NCBI GenBank assembly: GCA_021129785.1
Contig: JAJOKQ010000082.1
Location: 1 to 16,626 of the forward strand
Source: Clostridiales bacterium
GTDB taxonomy: Bacteria; Bacillota; Clostridia; Peptostreptococcales; NVVX01
Direction: 5' to 3'
DNA length: 16,626 nucleotides
This document shows positions 1 through 7,719 of the stretch, piece by piece (the stretch's first letter is position 1; the number at the start of each line of letters is the position of its first letter). The notes beneath the pieces are model-generated. The model had not been told where the DNA came from, did no database searches, and worked only from the letters and a program-made list of their open reading frames with translations. Made by a program: the position numbers and the translations under genes.

Positions 1-46
1 TTTTGTCTAATACTACAGTAATATGCCTTTTTAAGGAGGAGATAGT

Positions 47-445
47 GTGTTTAAGAATATTGGATTGCTGACAAGTGTCGCTAATGCATCATGGAAAAGA
101 AATGAAGTAATTGCTAACAACATTGCAAATGTTAATACTCCTAATTTTAAGAAATCCAGTTTGAAGTTTGAAGAATTATTACAAAATTATTTATATACCT
201 CGACACTAGCTGGAAAAAAAACAAACGAAAGACACATCACTATAGGCAATAAGTCTAGTGATGATATTAAATTTGAAATAGTTAAACACAACGATTATAG
301 TACGAGAAGAGACGGAAACAATGTAGAAATTGATGTTGAGATGGCAGAAATGGCAAAGAATAGCATTACATATAATACTACTATTGCTAAAATAAATGCG
401 GATCTTAGAAGGTTGAGAACAGTTATTGTAGAAGGAGGAAGATAA
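47..445 (+). CDS. flgB: Flagellar basal-body proximal rod protein FlgB
   Basis: FlgB is a subunit of the proximal rod that joins the MS ring and export gate to the distal rod; it is exported by the flagellar type III apparatus. The 132-residue product has the rod/hook N-terminal signature at residues 23-35 (ANNIANVNTPNFK) and the FlgB-type C-terminus, with VEIDVEMAEMAKNS near residue 93 followed by a terminal amphipathic helix. Its length matches the family (about 130-140). The start is GTG, chosen because a strong AAGGAGGA lies 6 bases upstream and the protein begins as FlgB proteins normally do (MFKNIGLL). It is the first gene of the run seen here and flgC follows after 3 bases. The operon promoter is not recognisable in the 46 bases present upstream and probably lies outside the window. 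Confidence 0.96.
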   Translation: MFKNIGLLTSVANASWKRNEVIANNIANVNTPNFKKSSLKFEELLQNYLYTSTLAGKKTNERHITIGNKSSDDIKFEIVKHNDYSTRRDGNNVEIDVEMAEMAKNSITYNTTIAKINADLRRLRTVIVEGGR

Positions 446-448
446 TAG

Positions 449-892
449 ATGAGTCTATTTAATTCCATCAATGTTAGTGCTACAGGACTAACAGCAGAAC
501 GTTTACGTATGGATGTAATTTCAAAAAACATTGCTAACGCTAATACGACAAGAACGCCGAGTGGAACTGCGTATAGGAGACAAGTAGTTGTCTTTAAGAC
601 AAAACACGACACCAAGCCTTTTTCAGCATATTTAAACAATGCAACTAGAAAAAATCTAAAGTTTAGTGGTGTAGAAGTAGTTGGTATAAAAGAAGACAGT
701 TCACCACTTAAAAAAATTCACAATCCTGGGCACCCAGATGCGGATGAGAGAGGTTATGTTTTAATGCCTAATGTTGATATTGTTACAGAAATGGCCAATA
801 TGATTTCGGCTTCAAGAGCATATGAAGCCAATGTAACAGCACTTAACTCTGCAAAAGGAATGGCTATGAAAGCGTTGGAAATAGGTAAGTAA
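449..892 (+). CDS. flgC: Flagellar basal-body rod protein FlgC
   Basis: FlgC is the second proximal rod subunit and packs on FlgB and FliE. The 147-residue product starts MSLFNSINVSATGLTAERLR and has the conserved SKNIANANTTRT segment near residue 25. A mid-region with a PGHPDADERGYV motif is followed by NVDIVTEMANMISASRAYEAN, the characteristic C-terminal helix of FlgC. Length is normal. The ATG lies 3 bases after the flgB stop and its ribosome-binding site (GAAGGAGGAA) overlaps the last codons of flgB, so translation is probably coupled. Identification is secure from motif order and position. Confidence 0.97.
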   Translation: MSLFNSINVSATGLTAERLRMDVISKNIANANTTRTPSGTAYRRQVVVFKTKHDTKPFSAYLNNATRKNLKFSGVEVVGIKEDSSPLKKIHNPGHPDADERGYVLMPNVDIVTEMANMISASRAYEANVTALNSAKGMAMKALEIGK

Positions 893-905
893 TGGAGGTG
901 TTTAA

Positions 906-1211
906 ATGAAAATACAAGAATTGAATAAGGTCTTTGAAATAGGTAAAAACATTAATTTAGGTTTGTTTGAGGACGAAACGCTGAAGAGTGGCAGATCTTT
1001 TGGTGATTTATTTGTTGAGGCTATTAGAAATGCAGATGCATTGGAGAAAAAAGGTGGATTATTAGCTGAAGATTTAGCTACTGGAAAGTTAGATAATATT
1101 CACGAAATTATGATTAATACTCAAAAATCAGAAATAGCTATGCAACTGGTTTTGCAAGTTAGAAATAAAGTATTGGATGCGTATAGAGAAATTTCTAGAA
1201 TGCAGATATAA
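906..1211 (+). CDS. fliE: Flagellar hook-basal body protein FliE
   Basis: FliE is the small adaptor between the MS ring (FliF)/export gate and the first rod subunits. The product has 101 residues, the usual family size. It carries the FliE helical core, with SFGDLFVEAIRNADALEKK in the middle and the strongly conserved C-terminus MQLVLQVRNKVLDAYREI followed by SRMQI. The ATG has GGAGGTG 5 bases upstream. It lies 13 bases after flgC and 18 bases before the ATG of fliF, in the standard Firmicutes order. Confidence 0.96.
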   Translation: MKIQELNKVFEIGKNINLGLFEDETLKSGRSFGDLFVEAIRNADALEKKGGLLAEDLATGKLDNIHEIMINTQKSEIAMQLVLQVRNKVLDAYREISRMQI

Positions 1212-1229
1212 TTGAAATGAGGTGCATTG

Positions 1230-2774
1230 ATGGTCGATGCAATAGAAACGATAAGGAAGCAGCTAAATGACTATTTACAGACGTTAGAAAAAAAGAAAAA
1301 AATTCAAATGATTATTGCTTTTATGCTTATATTGGTAGTGCTTACAGCTCTTATACTTACTTTTACTAAAGTGGAGTATGTTGTTTTGTATAACAATTTG
1401 AGCCCTAGAGAAGCTGGAGAAGTGATGAGAGTTTTGCAAGATAATAATTTAAATGCACGATTTGGAGATACAAGTGGAATTATAAAAGTTGCAAAACGCG
1501 ATCAAATGCGAGCACAAGTTCTAGTAGCGACTGAAGGATTGCCTGCCGCACGTTTTACTTTTGATAACGCATTTGCAGGAAACACATTTATGATGACTAG
1601 TGAAGAAAGGGCGCAAAGGTTTATTGTTGCACAACAAAACTTCCTCGCTAGTACGATAGAAGAAATTAATGGCATTAGAAAGGCAGTTGTTAATTTAGCT
1701 GTGCCTGATACTTCAGGTTTTGTTTTAAACAATGAAGTTAGAGAAGCAAAAGCTTCAGTTTTTTTGTACTTTGAGCTAGGTGCCTCATTAGACGAGAAGA
1801 GCATTAATGGAATAGCTGTTCTTGTAGCAAATGCAGTACAGGGGTTAAAAGCTGAAAATGTGACAATTCATGGAAGTGATGGGCGTGTGCTAAACAACAC
1901 AAGAGGTCAAAGTGATAGCTATACACAAAACGATCAAATCAACTTACAAAAAACAGTTGAAATGGAACTCAATGAAAGTTTAGAAGAATTTTTATCTACG
2001 GTTTTTGGGTTTGGGAATGTAGTGGTAATGTCAAATGTAAGACTTGATTTTGACAGTGAAGTAACTGAAATTACTGAATTTTCACCTCCGATTGAAGGAG
2101 AAACTGGAGGAATCGTTAGAAGTATGCAGGAATTTCAAAAATCTGTAGTTGATGATGGATTAGGAGGAGTACCTGGTACAGATTCAAATATTGATGGAGT
2201 TACGCAGTATGTAGAAGGAGACCAGGACAGTTCTAAATATAGTGAAGCGAGTAAAACTATTAACTATGAGATAAATGAATTAAGAAGAAAAATTATTGGT
2301 TCGCAAGGTCAAGTGAATGATATTTCTGTAGCGGTATATATTAATGAAACTGCAATTTTAGGTGGCGAATTTACGCCCGAGGAAAAAAGAGATTTAATAA
2401 GCATTATTTCTGCAGCAGCTGGATTAGATACTAAAGTAGTGCAAATAGGAGTAAGACCGTTTGATACAACAATGGCAACACAATTTGCTAACTTGATCAG
2501 CGACCAAGCTCCAACAAACAACATTCCTACTTGGGTAATGATTATTATTGGTGCAATTATTATAGGTCTAGTATTTTTAGCTATTTTAAAATCTAAAAAA
2601 AGAGTTGAAAGAACTGAAGATGCTGCTCTTGTTACTGCAGCAACAGTAGAAGAATATGATGAGCTGGATCTGGATTTATCGGGTTCCGAATCGAAAAAGC
2701 AGATTGAAAAAATGGTTAGCAAACAACCTGAAATGGCAGCACAATTGTTGAAAAATTGGTTAAGCGAGGAATAG
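1230..2774 (+). CDS. fliF: Flagellar MS-ring protein FliF
   Basis: FliF forms the membrane MS ring that houses the export gate and carries the FliG rotor. The 514-residue product has an N-terminal transmembrane helix (about residues 26-45), a YscJ/FliF ring-building domain beginning VEYVVLYNNLSPREAGEV, and a long extracytoplasmic region. A second transmembrane helix lies near residues 432-453 (WVMIIIGAIIIGLVFLAIL). The cytoplasmic C-terminal tail ends MAAQLLKNWLSEE, the segment that docks FliG. I chose ATG 1230 over the in-frame TTG 1227 because the SD GAGGTG ends only 2 bases before the TTG but 5 before the ATG. The gene sits between fliE and fliG, which follows after 10 bases. It is somewhat shorter than enterobacterial FliF (about 550), as in many Clostridia. 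Confidence 0.96.
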   Translation: MVDAIETIRKQLNDYLQTLEKKKKIQMIIAFMLILVVLTALILTFTKVEYVVLYNNLSPREAGEVMRVLQDNNLNARFGDTSGIIKVAKRDQMRAQVLVATEGLPAARFTFDNAFAGNTFMMTSEERAQRFIVAQQNFLASTIEEINGIRKAVVNLAVPDTSGFVLNNEVREAKASVFLYFELGASLDEKSINGIAVLVANAVQGLKAENVTIHGSDGRVLNNTRGQSDSYTQNDQINLQKTVEMELNESLEEFLSTVFGFGNVVVMSNVRLDFDSEVTEITEFSPPIEGETGGIVRSMQEFQKSVVDDGLGGVPGTDSNIDGVTQYVEGDQDSSKYSEASKTINYEINELRRKIIGSQGQVNDISVAVYINETAILGGEFTPEEKRDLISIISAAAGLDTKVVQIGVRPFDTTMATQFANLISDQAPTNNIPTWVMIIIGAIIIGLVFLAILKSKKRVERTEDAALVTAATVEEYDELDLDLSGSESKKQIEKMVSKQPEMAAQLLKNWLSEE

Positions 2775-2784
2775 GGGTGAGGTT

Positions 2785-3804
2785 TTGGCTAGAAAATCAT
2801 CAAGCAGTGAAATGACAGGAAGAGAGAAAGCAGCGATTTTGTTAATTAGTCTAGGCCCTGCATCTTCTGCTGAGATATTTAAGCATTTGAATGACGAGGA
2901 AATAGAAGAACTAACGCTTGAAATTGCAAACATGAGAAAAGTTTCGCCAGAAGAAAAAGAAAAAATACTGGCAGAATTTTATGAGATTTGCATTGCACAA
3001 GAATACATATCTGAAGGCGGAATTGATTACGCTAAAGAAATTCTTGAGAAAGCGCTTGGCTCGCAAAGGGCAATTGACATTATTGGTAAACTTACAGCAT
3101 CCTTACAGGTAAAACCATTTGACTTTGCAAGGAAAGCTGAACCAGCACATTTATTGAATTTTATACAAAATGAACATCCGCAGACGATTTCTTTGATTTT
3201 AGCATATTTGCCTTCTGAACAATCAGGACAAATATTGTCTGCCCTGCCACAAACAAAGCAGGCAGAAGTTGCCAAAAGAATTGCTACTATGGATCGAACT
3301 TCTCCTGAGATAATTAGAGAAGTGGAAGCAATTTTAGAAAAAAAACTGTCAGCTGTTGTTAGTCAAAATTTTGCAGCTGCAGGTGGACTGGACTCAATTG
3401 TTGAAATTCTTTCTTCTGTAGATAGAGGAACTGAAAAAAATATTATGGATACGTTAGACTTCGAAGATGCGGAATTAGCTGAAGAAATAAGGAAAAAAAT
3501 GTTTGTATTTGAAGACATTATTACTCTTGATAGCACATCAATCCAAAGATTTATCAGAGAAATTGACAATAAAGAAATGGCTATTGCTCTTAAAGGAGCT
3601 ACGGATGAAGTGGCAAATATCATTTATACTAACATGTCAAAGAGAATGGCTGAGATGATTAAAGAAGATATGGAATTTATGGGGCCTGTAAGACTTAGTG
3701 ACGTAGAAAATGCACAACAAAAGATTGTAAATACAATTAGAGCGCTTGAAGAAACTGGGGAAATAATAATTGCACGTGGTGGAGGAGATGAAATCATTGC
3801 CTAA
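2785..3804 (+). CDS. fliG: Flagellar motor switch protein FliG
   Basis: FliG is the rotor/switch protein on the cytoplasmic face of the MS ring; its C-terminal domain contacts MotA and generates torque. The 339-residue product has the three usual domains. The N-terminal domain (REKAAILLISLGPASSAEI) binds FliF, the middle domain carries the EHPQT motif at residues 130-134 for FliM binding, and the charged C-terminal domain begins near residue 225. It ends in the conserved ARGGGDE tail. The start is TTG with GGGTGAGG just upstream; no nearby in-frame ATG would preserve the N-terminus. The 3' end overlaps fliH, and the glycine codons of the conserved tail form the fliH ribosome-binding site. Confidence 0.97.
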   Translation: MARKSSSSEMTGREKAAILLISLGPASSAEIFKHLNDEEIEELTLEIANMRKVSPEEKEKILAEFYEICIAQEYISEGGIDYAKEILEKALGSQRAIDIIGKLTASLQVKPFDFARKAEPAHLLNFIQNEHPQTISLILAYLPSEQSGQILSALPQTKQAEVAKRIATMDRTSPEIIREVEAILEKKLSAVVSQNFAAAGGLDSIVEILSSVDRGTEKNIMDTLDFEDAELAEEIRKKMFVFEDIITLDSTSIQRFIREIDNKEMAIALKGATDEVANIIYTNMSKRMAEMIKEDMEFMGPVRLSDVENAQQKIVNTIRALEETGEIIIARGGGDEIIA

Positions 3805-4588
3805 TTATAGAGTTTTAAAAGCCACTGATGTTGTTTTGACTGGCAAGAAAGAAATTGATGTTGAGCCTGAAAAAACGATAAATTTTTTGGAAGAAGATGA
3901 AAAAAACAGAGATATTATTCAAGGAGAAAACTTCTACTTATCAGAAAACGAAGATGGTAAAGGAAGTGAAATTGCACCAGAAGACCTACTTGCTAGTGCT
4001 GAGATACAGTACGAAGAAATTCTTAGAAAAGCTAATGAAGAAGCAGAAGCAATAGTTAAAGAATCATATAATGAAAGTAAGCTTATTTTTGAAAAAACAG
4101 AGAAAGAAGCTTACAAAATAGGTTTTGAGAAAGGGAAAGAGCGAGGCTACGAAGAGGTAGAAAATTTTATTAGTGAAACAGTTATAATAAAACGAGAAAT
4201 TCAAAATGAGAAGAAGGAAATGGGAGTAAAACTAAAAGGCGAGCTTATACAATTGGTGCTAGAAACGGTGGAAGAAGTTTTGTTACATGAGTTAAATGAA
4301 GATAACGAGTTGATGCTTCACTTAATTGAAAAAGGTATAAAGCATTGTACTTTTACAGAAGTATTAACTATTAGAGTAAGTGAAATGGACGTAGATTATG
4401 TGGAGTCTTCAAAAAATAAAATATTTTTAATGACTGAAGGAGTAGAAAGACTTGATATTAAAGTAGATAAGTCCTTACCTCAAGGCAGTGTAGTTATAGA
4501 GACACCCGCTGGAATAGTTGATTCTAGTTTAGAAACACAAATTGATATAATTAGAAAGGCTTTTATGGATTTATTAAAAAGTGAGTGA
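3788..4588 (+). CDS. fliH: Flagellar assembly protein FliH (export ATPase regulator)
   Basis: FliH dimers bind and restrain the export ATPase FliI and tether it to FliN/FliY at the C ring. The product has 266 residues from ATG 3788. It shows an acidic N-terminal region, a long charged helical stretch from about residue 65, the GxxxGxxxG run characteristic of FliH (G112, G116, G120), and a C-terminal FliI-binding domain. Sequence conservation is low, as usual for FliH, so the call rests on the glycine repeat, helix content and the fliG-fliH-fliI order. The start is uncertain. TTG 3770 has no good SD; ATG 3788 follows GGAGGAG very closely (2-3 bases); TTG 3797 has better spacing (11 bases). The gene overlaps fliG by 17 bases. 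Confidence 0.9.
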   Translation: MKSLPNYRVLKATDVVLTGKKEIDVEPEKTINFLEEDEKNRDIIQGENFYLSENEDGKGSEIAPEDLLASAEIQYEEILRKANEEAEAIVKESYNESKLIFEKTEKEAYKIGFEKGKERGYEEVENFISETVIIKREIQNEKKEMGVKLKGELIQLVLETVEEVLLHELNEDNELMLHLIEKGIKHCTFTEVLTIRVSEMDVDYVESSKNKIFLMTEGVERLDIKVDKSLPQGSVVIETPAGIVDSSLETQIDIIRKAFMDLLKSE

Positions 4589-4592
4589 TTGG

Positions 4593-5909
4593 ATGGAAAA
4601 AATATCATTAGATTCATTTAAAAATGCCCTAAAAAATTTGGAATTAGTGAAATATACAGGTCGAGTTTCACAAATTATTGGACTAACTATTGAGTCGATT
4701 GGACCTGCAATTAAAATTGGTGAGGTATGTAAAATATACACTTTAAAAAGCCAAAAAATTGTATTATCAGAAGTTGTTGGATTTAAAGACAAAAAAGTAT
4801 TGTTAATGCCATTAGGTAAAATGGAAGGAATTGGACCAGGTAGCAAAGTTGAAGCGACAGGTTTTCAATTACAAGTTAAAGTTGGAGAATGTTTATTAGG
4901 AAGGGTACTAGATGGACTTGGGAATACGATAGATGAGAAAGGGCATTTGCCTACAATGAAAACTTATCCTGTGAATGCTGCACCACCAAATCCTCTACAC
5001 CGGACTAAAATAACAGAACCTTTGTCGCTTGGAATAAAAGCAATAGATGGGTTTATTACCTGTGGAAAGGGGCAGCGACTCGGAATTTTTTCGGGTAGTG
5101 GAGTAGGAAAAAGTACTTTGTTAGGTGCGATAGCTAGAAATACTCAGGCTGATGTAAATGTTATTGCTTTGATTGGAGAAAGAGGCAGAGAGGTTAATGA
5201 GTTCTTAGAAAATGATTTGAAAGAGGAAGGGCTAAAGAAATCTGTCGTTATCATTGCAACTTCAGATCAACCTGCTCTAGTTCGAATGAAAGGTGCGCTT
5301 TTGGCGACGTCAATTGCAGAATATTTTAGAGACCAAGGGAAAAATGTTCTCCTGCTAATGGATTCTTTAACAAGGTTCTCAATGGCACTTAGAGAAATTG
5401 GGCTCGCAATAGGGGAACCGCCAGTGACTAAAGGATATACGCCGTCAGTTTTTGCTGTTTTGCCTAAACTATTAGAGCGATCAGGCACTTCAAAAAAAGG
5501 ATCAATTACAGGATTATATACAGTTTTAGTTGATGGAGATGATATGAACGATCCAATTGCTGATGCTGTTAGAGGGATTTTAGATGGACATATTGTATTA
5601 TCAAGAAAGCTAGCAAACAAGAATCACTACCCAGCAATCGACATCTTGTCTAGCATTAGTAGAATAATGCCGAACATTTCAAGTAAAGAACATGTGTTAA
5701 ATACGAATAGAATTAAAGAAGTTTTAGCTGAATACAAAGAAGCAGAAGATTTAATAAATATTGGAGCTTATGCAAAAGGATCTAATAGCAGAATTGACTA
5801 CGCAATCGAAAAAATAGACGCAATAAATAAACTCTTAAAACAGGACACTAATGAGAAATTTTCATATGATGAAACAGTTGAGATTATAAAAAATATTATA
5901 AGTGAGTAA
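4593..5909 (+). CDS. fliI: Flagellum-specific export ATPase FliI
   Basis: FliI is the F1-beta-like ATPase of the flagellar type III export apparatus. From ATG 4593 the product has 438 residues, the normal size. The Walker A loop SGSGVGKST is at about 167-175, IGERGREVNEF follows near 194-204, and Walker B VLLLMDS lies near 252-258. An N-terminal beta-barrel begins with the family sequence YTGRVSQIIGLTIES. An in-frame GTG at 4581, overlapping the fliH stop, would add four residues (MSDW). I prefer the ATG because GTGAG lies 7 bases before it and the GTG has no SD. Either way fliH and fliI are tightly coupled. Confidence 0.95.
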   Translation: MEKISLDSFKNALKNLELVKYTGRVSQIIGLTIESIGPAIKIGEVCKIYTLKSQKIVLSEVVGFKDKKVLLMPLGKMEGIGPGSKVEATGFQLQVKVGECLLGRVLDGLGNTIDEKGHLPTMKTYPVNAAPPNPLHRTKITEPLSLGIKAIDGFITCGKGQRLGIFSGSGVGKSTLLGAIARNTQADVNVIALIGERGREVNEFLENDLKEEGLKKSVVIIATSDQPALVRMKGALLATSIAEYFRDQGKNVLLLMDSLTRFSMALREIGLAIGEPPVTKGYTPSVFAVLPKLLERSGTSKKGSITGLYTVLVDGDDMNDPIADAVRGILDGHIVLSRKLANKNHYPAIDILSSISRIMPNISSKEHVLNTNRIKEVLAEYKEAEDLINIGAYAKGSNSRIDYAIEKIDAINKLLKQDTNEKFSYDETVEIIKNIISE

Positions 5910-5969
5910 ATCATGTTTGTCAAACTTCTAGGTATATCTTTTTTAGAGGCGTTGAATGGAGGATGAATA

Positions 5970-6422
5970 TTGGACAAGAAGTTTAGATTTAAATTTCAAA
6001 CAGTTTTAAATTTAAGAACAAAAGAAGAAGATATAAAGAAAAAAGATGTTGGATTTGCAACAAAGAAACATCAGAAAGAAACTGACACACTCTTGGCTAT
6101 GAGGAAAAAGGAAGAAAAAATGATTGTTAAATGGAGAGATGAAACACAAAAAAGGCTTAAAATTGCAGACCTAAGGAGATTTGCAGATGAATTTGAGTAT
6201 ATCAAGATGAGAATTGATGATCAGAATATTGAAGTCAAAAAATCTGAAAAACGAGTTGAGCAAGAAATAAAACTACTAATAGAAGCGAAAAAACAGAGAA
6301 AAATTTTTGAGAAGCTAAAGGAAAAGTATTATGATGATTTTAAATATAATTGCTCGAAAGATGAAGAAATGCTTGTAGATCAAATTGTGACATTTAAAAC
6401 TGCAAGCAATATCAGAGGGTAG
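5970..6422 (+). CDS. fliJ: Flagellar export protein FliJ
   Basis: FliJ is the coiled-coil stalk of the export ATPase, contacting FliI and FlhA and escorting chaperones. The 150-residue product begins KFRFKFQTVLNLRTKEED, the typical FliJ opening. It is almost entirely charged helix rich in K and E with heptad character, and matches the family length (about 145-150). The TTG start lies 6 bases after TGGAGGA; the ATG inside that region is out of frame. The gene is separated from fliI by 60 bases, the widest gap in the first half of the operon; that gap contains only a weak possible hairpin. It is identified by opening motif, composition and position after fliI. Confidence 0.91.
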   Translation: MDKKFRFKFQTVLNLRTKEEDIKKKDVGFATKKHQKETDTLLAMRKKEEKMIVKWRDETQKRLKIADLRRFADEFEYIKMRIDDQNIEVKKSEKRVEQEIKLLIEAKKQRKIFEKLKEKYYDDFKYNCSKDEEMLVDQIVTFKTASNIRG

Positions 6423-6430
6423 GGATAGAA

Positions 6431-7678
6431 TTGCCTAATAAAGAACGAAAAAAAGCAAACATTGCAGTATCTGTATTTCTAATTTTATTCATTATAGTAG
6501 GAGTGCCTCTAAGTGCGCTTACAATAACATACTTTACTAGCGAAAATTTTCAGTATTTAACTAATGAATTCATGTCAGGTTTTCCACTAGGGATTGGAGT
6601 TTATTTTGATAATTTACCAACAAGAGAAGAAAAAGAAGAAATCAAATTGCAAATTGCTGAACACTATATTTTAATGGAAACGGATAGAATTGTAGATAAG
6701 TTGACCATTATAAAAAAAGAAGATCATCAACTATTTAACGATTTATTATTGATAATGGATACAAAGAACACAGATAAAATGCATGAAGTAAACGAAATAC
6801 TAAGAGCTAGCGCGCTAGAAGGAAATATCCTGCAAAGGACGTTGCAAGAAATTTATAATGATGAAATTATATATGTTGACGAAATGATAGAACATATAAC
6901 AAGCATGTCGGTTAGCTTAGCTGTGAAAGAGATTGAAAAATTTCTGAATTCAGGAAAACTCAATGATGAACAACTTGCATTGATGTTTAAATCATTGGAT
7001 ATTGAAGTAGCAGGTGAGTACCTAATTTATTTAGATGATAGCATCACTCTTAAAATTATGCGTAGTTTACCGACATCAATTCGAAATGACCTTGAGAAAA
7101 CTATTGCAGCATTAGACGAAAAACATAAAAATTTACAAGAAATTGCCGATATCTATGCTAAGGGTAGCATTATTGAGTCAGCGAATGATTTAAGTGACAT
7201 TGAGAAGTATAACATTAATGAATTAGCTATTATATTTTTACAAATGGATATTGCAAAAGCTGCAGAAATACTGGCAAGCACAGCTGATAATGAGTTTGTT
7301 TTTTCATTATTCAATGCCATAGATGAAAGAGAAGCATTAAATAGCTTATTGTTTTATGAAAGCAAGAACTTTTCAATTAACCTGGCACAAGCAATAGAAG
7401 CATTTAGAAACTATGAAACAAGACTAAATGAACTATCGCGAATATACGAGAAAATGGAACCTGATGAAATAGCTGCTTTAATGAGTCAAATGCTGAGAAA
7501 CAACATAGAGTTTAAAGAAATAGTATTATCAAATGGTGAGAGAATTAGTTTTAACGAAGAGAAGTTAGTAATTGATATTTTAAATAATTTTGAACATACA
7601 TTAGTAGCAGATATTTTAGGAGAACTTGATCCTAGAGCTGCGGTGGAATTATCGCAGAGGCTAATTATTAAGCCCTAA
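6431..7678 (+). CDS. Membrane-anchored MgtE_N-like flagellar operon protein (YlxF-like)
   Basis: A gene in this slot between fliJ and fliK is common in Firmicutes (ylxF in Bacillus) and usually encodes a membrane-anchored protein with an MgtE N-terminal-like fold related to FliG repeats; I know of no settled function. The 415-residue product has a basic start (KERKK), one transmembrane helix at about 11-33, then helical repeats resembling MgtE_N units near 157-220, 237-310 and 333-412. Two of them open with similar phrases (LQEIADIYAK, LNELSRIYEK), and the last ends ILGELDPRAAVELSQRL. It is about twice the length I expect for YlxF. By the positive-inside rule the repeats should be extracytoplasmic. 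The TTG start is chosen because it abuts the anchor; its SD (AGGG) is weak. A role near the stator or hook is inference from location only. Confidence 0.75.
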   Translation: MPNKERKKANIAVSVFLILFIIVGVPLSALTITYFTSENFQYLTNEFMSGFPLGIGVYFDNLPTREEKEEIKLQIAEHYILMETDRIVDKLTIIKKEDHQLFNDLLLIMDTKNTDKMHEVNEILRASALEGNILQRTLQEIYNDEIIYVDEMIEHITSMSVSLAVKEIEKFLNSGKLNDEQLALMFKSLDIEVAGEYLIYLDDSITLKIMRSLPTSIRNDLEKTIAALDEKHKNLQEIADIYAKGSIIESANDLSDIEKYNINELAIIFLQMDIAKAAEILASTADNEFVFSLFNAIDEREALNSLLFYESKNFSINLAQAIEAFRNYETRLNELSRIYEKMEPDEIAALMSQMLRNNIEFKEIVLSNGERISFNEEKLVIDILNNFEHTLVADILGELDPRAAVELSQRLIIKP

Positions 7679-7719
7679 TAATAGATTTTAATATAACTTA
7701 GAGAGGAGGTGAGACGAAG

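Noticed and set aside
1..46. Operon promoter upstream of flgB
   Set aside because: Only 46 bases are available; they contain a clear ribosome-binding site but no convincing -35/-10 or sigma-D/sigma-28 pair.
5910..5969. GTTTGTCAAAC palindrome and a weak CTTCTA/TAGAGG hairpin in the fliI-fliJ gap
   Set aside because: The palindrome has a one-base centre and cannot fold as a hairpin, and the other stem is 6 bp with a wobble and a 13-base loop; both are expected by chance in AT-rich DNA.
6431..7678. MgtE magnesium transporter
   Set aside because: Only helical MgtE_N-like repeats and one N-terminal membrane helix are present; there are no CBS domains and no multi-helix channel domain.
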